NCBI GenBank assembly: GCA_004380135.1
Contig: QXCR01000158.1
Location: forward strand, 60,056-124,055
DNA: 64,000 nucleotides
Direction of reading: 5' to 3'
Source: Stemphylium vesicarium
Taxonomy: Eukaryota; Ascomycota; Dothideomycetes; Pleosporales; Pleosporaceae
Below the pieces are notes generated by a model. It saw only the letters and a list, made by a program, of their open reading frames with translations, ran no database searches and was not told the origin of the DNA. The position numbers and the translations under genes were made by a program. This document shows, in pieces, positions 59,469-64,000 of the stretch; the stretch's first letter is position 1, and each line of letters opens with the position of its first letter.

Positions 59469-59785
59469 AATATCTTTAATAGCTACTATTACTTAGATAC
59501 TACTATTATATACTAGCGCCTAATAGTTAGTCTTAGCGTAATATCTATTACGTAACCTACGCGCTTTACGCTAATTATTATTCTTCGTTTCGTGTAACTA
59601 TTAGCTACTAATATTGTATTCTTTAACTAGGAGAGGCCTTTACTTATTATCTATAATACTACCTCCTCTCTTAGAATTATTATCCTAATACTCTAGGTTA
59701 TTATTTTCCCGTGCTAAGAAGGTAGGTCGCATATATGGCGGCGGCGTGCCTGCGCTAGTTTCCTCGTTCCTAAGCCTTCCTAACC

Positions 59786-60178
59786 ATGCCCAAGGTCCAG
59801 TCGTCCCGTCGCGTCCGTACTCAGAACTCGACCGCTAAGCGTCGTGCCTGAGCTGCTCGCGTGGAGCGGGAGTCCTTGGAGATGGATTTCCGTTGTAAGC
59901 GCTGTGAGGAGAAGAACCTTCGGTGCTTCGTGGAAACGACCACTGGTCGTTGTGCTGGCTGCATTTCCGTCTCGGCGGACTGCAGTTTGTTTGTTTCTGA
60001 GGAAGAGTGGGAGAAGGTGCAGCGTGAGCGTCGCGAGAAAGAGTTGGAGGTGGCCCGGGCTGAAGAGCGTCAGGCTCTAGCCGCTGCGGAGGCGTCTCGT
60101 CTTCGTCGCGAACTCCTAGAGGTGAAGAGTAGAGAGCACTCGTTTGCGCGTCGCGATCTCGCGATCTTGAATCTTTAA
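59786..60178 (+). pseudogene. Zn2Cys6-pattern plus coiled-coil frame inside the retroelement
   Basis: From ATG at 59786 a GC-rich frame of 131 codons runs to the stop at 60176-60178, interrupted by a TGA at 59849. CGA-to-TGA there is a single C-to-T change, and the frame is otherwise intact. After a basic start come six cysteines spaced C-X2-C-X6-C-X8-C-X2-C-X6-C (CKRCEEKNLRC then CAGC and C), the spacing of the fungal Zn2Cys6 binuclear cluster. Next is a strongly charged heptad-like coiled coil (EEEWEKVQRERREKELEVAR, RAEERQALAAAEASRLRREL). It occupies the gag position of the decayed LTR element. The function is unknown; nucleic-acid binding is an inference from the cysteine spacing and basic charge. 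Confidence 0.65.
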
Positions 60179-60970
60179 GATCGTGCTTAAGAGGAGGCTA
60201 AGGGGAGTTCTACCCCTAGTATAGACCTTCCTACTATTAAACTATTACTACCTAAACTTTTAGCTAATCTAGGCTAGTTATAGGCTAATATTTTTAATTT
60301 TTCTTTTAATTTCTTTTTTTTTTATAGATATAATCCTAATTCCTTTAAGAACTTCTAGTAGTACTCCTATATTAATAACTTATAATTTATTAGATTTCCT
60401 TTAAATTTCTAAGTATTATAGCTCTTTAGCTATTCTCTCTACTTAACTAAGTACTTTTACTAATCTCTAAACTTCTATAGATCTTTAATTTCTTTAACTT
60501 TATATTTATTATCTTTAAGCTCTATATCTATTACTAGCTTAGTATTTAGAGATACTAATTTTAGTAATTTCTTATAAAAGATAAGGTAGATGCGCATACT
60601 TAATAGTAATTAAAGTTTATAGTTTATTAAGCTTATTACCTCTAGAACTTTAAAGAGTTGTAAGGGGCAGTTATAGGCAATAGTATTTGCTTCACACTAT
60701 AATAGAATAGTGGGGGATAGCTCTATATTACTTTACTAGATAGAGGGTAGTAAGAAGAATAATTCTTACCTCTCTTCTCTTACGCAAAGCGTAGGTTAAA
60801 AGTAAGTATCTTTACTAAGGCGTAAGTATAAGAAGTAAATATATTAAGACTAAATATACCTAATTATAAGCTTTTAGCTTAAGTATTATAAAGTCTTCTT
60901 TTCTAAATTAGCGTCTTTAATAGTCTTAGCCTTAATAAAAATCTAAAAACTCTTAAGGGGAGAAATAGGA

Positions 60971-61072
60971 AAAGAGTGTCTAGATACTGTCCGTCTATCG
61001 CGCGTCGCACGTGCGCCATAGCGGTGCGCTGCCGCTGCAACCACTATTGCGCGCGTCCCTGGTTTGTTTAGG
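60971..61072. other. GC island within the AT-rich block
   Basis: About 100 bp rich in CpG (CGCGCGTCGCACGTGCGCC and similar) surrounded by TpA-rich sequence. No reading frame or known element is recognised; it may be a remnant that escaped RIP or a later insertion. Confidence 0.55.
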
Positions 61073-61996
61073 ATAATGTTATAGTAAATGCAGATTTAAG
61101 AGGTAATAAACACTATTTACGTTATTATAATAAGTACTAAATATTATTTACTTTACTTCTTTAGGTTACCTACTTTATTATTATAGTAAGTATAGATAGT
61201 TATTTACTAATTTTATTATAGTAACTATTTATTATATTATTATAATAGAAACTTTTTATTCTTACTCTCTTATTTAATACTACTATAATAATACTATTAT
61301 ATTTCTCTAATATACTCTTAGCGCGCGCTATACTTTTTATTATAGTTTATTATCTAAACTCTAAATATATTAAGAAATCCTACTTATGTAATACTTACTT
61401 ATTTATATTTAGCGACCTTAAAAAGCGCGCTAATTAAATCGCCTTAGTTACAACTTATACGCGCTATGCTTAGAGTGTTATTAGGTATAATAAGATATAT
61501 TAGAAGTTAGAGTATTGCTACTATAAGTATTACTCTACTAGTAATTAGAGTAGCTATACTTTAGTAAGTTATTAAGATATTCTATAAGTACTACGCCTTA
61601 GCTAATCTAAATAGGTACCTACTAAGATAAATAGTAGCCTTAATCGCCTATACTAGCTTTACGCTTAGTATAATACTACTATTAATACTACTAAAAAGCT
61701 TAAGACTAATATTAGTATAATTATTACTAGTATTAAGCTTATATATTACTAGTACTAATTTAATCTAAAGCTTATAAACTACTATTATATTACTACTTAT
61801 TCTAAGACTTCTCTTAGAGTTCTTACTTAAGTTTTAGTAACTTTACTTTAATATTTAAGTCTAATTTTAGTTAAGTAGCGTAGAATTATAGTTATTTTAG
61901 AGTAGTTAGTAGCTTATACTACTAGAATAATACGCACATATTAATTTTTTAATATTTTTCTTTTACTAATATTTCTCTAAGGTGGTAGTATAGGAG

Positions 61997-62036
<40 letters not shown>
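61997..62036. repeat. (ATA)n microsatellite
   Basis: About 13 units of a trinucleotide AAT/ATA repeat followed by a short, less degraded stretch (ACGACGATAATAAG). Confidence 0.85.
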
Positions 62037-62037
<1 letters not shown>

Positions 62038-63705
62038 GACGATAATAAGTCTCTTCCGTCTCCTAGTGGTGAGGAGCGGGTAAATAAGAACGAAAGCGAG
62101 GATAGTAGTAATTGAGAGAGTTTAATATTTTATATGCGTAGATACTCTAAATCCTATATAGTAGGTTTGCGCCTTAAGTGCGCTATAAATAAGCTTATTA
62201 TAATCTTTTACGCTATTTGCGCTACTATAAGCTTTATATCTTTTTAAAGTCTTAAACTAGTTTCTCTATATCTTTAAAATTAGAAGCTAAAGTCTAAGTA
62301 TTTTAAGATTTATTATATTCTTTCTATCTTAACTAGTATTATAATTAGCTCTTTTTAATTTATTTTCTAAGAATCTTTTCTACTTTCTAAACTTCTTTAC
62401 CTTTTATAGTAATCTCTAGTAGTTAGGTATTATTATTATAGTTATTTCTAAAATTTTATTATTCTAAGAGGGATATGTAGAATATATTATAAATATAATA
62501 GTTAGATAGTAGAAGTAGATAGTATACCTATATTCTAACTACACTTTATACTTAAACTAGCCTAATAAACTTACTAGAAAGCTTTTTACTAAGTTAATAA
62601 GCTAAGTTAATATATTTTATACTAAGAAGTATAAGATCTCTTTTATAAAAAACTTCTAGTTTATATTTTTTATTATAATATTAGCTTTAATACTCTTATA
62701 CTCTCTATAGGTATTCCTATACTAATATGCGTGCGTTATATATACGCTAAATTCTATTAACTACGTCTAGTATCTTCTCTTTTTACCTACTATCCTTAGG
62801 AGGCGTAAAGAGTAAGGGGTACTTACTATATACTAAGTAAAATAATATTACTTTTATTAATTTATTAATTAAATTATTATAAATAAACTATACTATTACT
62901 AATAATAAAACTTAATTATCTTACTTATTTAAAGTAAATATTCTAAGGTATTATTTTATAGTCTAGTTCTAGCGCTTAGTTTATTTATCTATTTATAGAT
63001 AAAAAGCTATACTAAGCCTATACTTTACCTATAATTAGTAGTAAATTTCTATCTAAAATATTAAGATAAAGACTAAACTATAGTTTAATATAATACCTTT
63101 CTAGATTCTATATTATAAGATAATCTAATTAAAATAGAATTTAGTAAATTACTTTATATTCTAAGTCTTTAAAGTAAATATATAGATTATTATTTTTAAG
63201 AAGTAATTAATTATTATAAGTACTATATTAAAAATATAATTTAAGCTATTCTTTACTAGTAGTAACTCTATAATAAAATTAAAAGTAATTTCTTTAAAGA
63301 TATTCTTTAAAATTAGTAGTAGTAATAGCTTACTATATTTACTATACTATAGAGCTTTACTTCTTTAATATATAGTATATATTCTTACGTATTCTTAGAT
63401 ATTAATACTAAGTAGTAGCTAATAATATAGCCTACTAATAAGCTTAAGCGTCCTATGTGCGCTAAAATAGCCTACTATACGCGTGTTATAATTCTAGAAT
63501 AAAATCTTTTACTTAATAGCTAGTTCCTCTAGAATATAAATTCTATTATTATATCTTAGAACTTCTTTTTTATTAATATACTAAACTAGCGTATCTCTAC
63601 TACTTTAAGTGCGTATTACTTACTTAGAGTCTATAACCTACTACTAAGTAAAGATATCCCTTTACTATAACTAGAGTAGAATATCTATTAGAGCTTCTAA
63701 CTCTA

Positions 63706-64000
63706 TGTTATACGGGGTTCGGCGATACTTCTCTGTTCCTGGTCCGTACTAAGGCAGGCGAGGTATTGTATGGCGGTAGGCCCGTAGAGTTGTCTGGCGA
63801 CTAAGTGGGATAGTAGGTATTCGGGTAAAGACAATTCAATTCTATATGAACGATAGAATAACTAGTTGGCAATCTAGGTAAGAGATGTAACTATGAGAGT
63901 TGACCACAACGAGAGAAACAATGAAACCTTTCCATCCTTATATCCTCATCGCTGAGTCTATTGCCATCACTGCCATCACAACATTATCCTTGTCCTGCCT
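63706..64000. repeat. Right LTR copy, nearly RIP-free, cut by window end
   Basis: Same sequence as 59174-59468 but with normal GC content (TTCGGCGATACTTCTCTGTT, CCTGGTCCGTACTAAGGC). It starts with TG, as expected for an LTR. It could be the 3' LTR of the same element or the 5' LTR of a second, younger element. Confidence 0.75.

Larger units (their letters stand above)
58150..63705. other. AT-rich, RIP-degraded repeat block
   Basis: Composition changes sharply after the secreted-protein gene: TpA-rich, CpA- and CpG-poor sequence with almost no open frames, typical of repeats mutated by RIP in Pezizomycotina. GC-richer islands persist near 58430-58970, 59710-60180 and 60971-61072. The gene-like frame and the repeats within it are listed separately. 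Nothing else in the block can be read as a gene. Confidence 0.85.
59174..64000. mobile_element. Probable LTR retroelement, RIP-decayed, truncated by window end
   Basis: A direct repeat beginning at about 59174 and again at 63706 brackets about 4.5 kb of decayed sequence containing a gag-position reading frame (59786-60178). The right copy starts TGTTATACGGGG, with the TG expected at an LTR end; the left copy has TATTATACGGGG, a G-to-A change. The element runs past the window end. No reverse transcriptase or integrase motif can be read through the RIP damage, so the class (Gypsy or Copia) is not assigned. Confidence 0.65.

Noticed and set aside
59844..60080. 78-codon alternative frame over the GC-rich island
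   Set aside because: Trp/Arg/Ser-rich shadow of the Zn2Cys6-pattern frame, which has clear cysteine spacing and a coiled coil.
58150..63705. CRISPR array, rDNA or centromere as explanation for the AT-rich block
   Set aside because: No regular spacer-repeat structure and no rRNA motif. Transition bias between the two LTR copies points to RIP of a mobile element; a centromere cannot be judged from this short stretch.

Overview
The window is nuclear DNA of a filamentous ascomycete, most likely a dothideomycete of the order Pleosporales. Genes are compact, with GT-AG introns of about 48-76 nt that often carry a CTAAC or CTGAC branch site. Core fungal genes are present (plasma-membrane H+-ATPase, Sey1, Rab11, eIF2D, SF3b2). 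The right end falls abruptly into AT-rich sequence with the C-to-T / G-to-A bias expected of repeat-induced point mutation (RIP). The order-level placement is an inference from gene content and RIP, not a computed result.

0.2-11 kb: all genes are on the minus strand: SF3b2/Cus1-like splicing factor, a four-exon aldo-keto reductase, a six-exon PMA1-type H+-ATPase with a long upstream region, and a DUF7730-like protein. 11-14.7 kb holds no gene I can support. 14.7-19.2 kb (plus strand): a damaged F-box-like gene, a WW-domain protein and a Tda3-like FAD oxidoreductase. 19.5-32.2 kb (minus strand): SEY1, a conserved fungal protein of unknown function, an Rcf2-like HIG1 protein, a PUF RNA-binding protein and a large secreted alpha/beta hydrolase. 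32.7-39.7 kb: a Sly41/TPT-type transporter (+), Rab11/Ypt3 GTPase (-) and a chromodomain-CCCH protein (+). 40.7-48 kb: a multi-pass membrane protein (-), eIF2D/Tma64 (+), a GH114 secreted enzyme (+) and a thioesterase-like protein (+).

48.6-58.2 kb has a different character. Two long reading frames, one of unknown family and one ending in a PARP catalytic domain, are interrupted by in-frame TAA/TAG codons that could each come from CAA/CAG by a C-to-T change. Two small secreted-protein genes follow: an 8-cysteine protein, and a four-exon protein with signal peptide, Kex2 site and four cysteines that ends at the edge of the AT-rich block.

58.2-64 kb is a RIP-degraded repeat block. It contains a direct repeat of at least 295 bp (59174.. 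and 63706..) that looks like the two LTRs of one retroelement, the left copy heavily mutated and the right copy nearly intact. It also holds a surviving GC-rich reading frame with a Zn2Cys6-type cysteine pattern plus coiled coil, a 24-nt tandem repeat and several GC islands.

The main points for a second look are the chromodomain gene, whose domain reads through only if a 2-nt exon is spliced in; the two effector-like genes with apparently RIP-damaged neighbours; and the GC-rich Zn2Cys6-like frame inside the decayed element. Exon boundaries were deduced by eye from splice signals, reading frame and family conservation.
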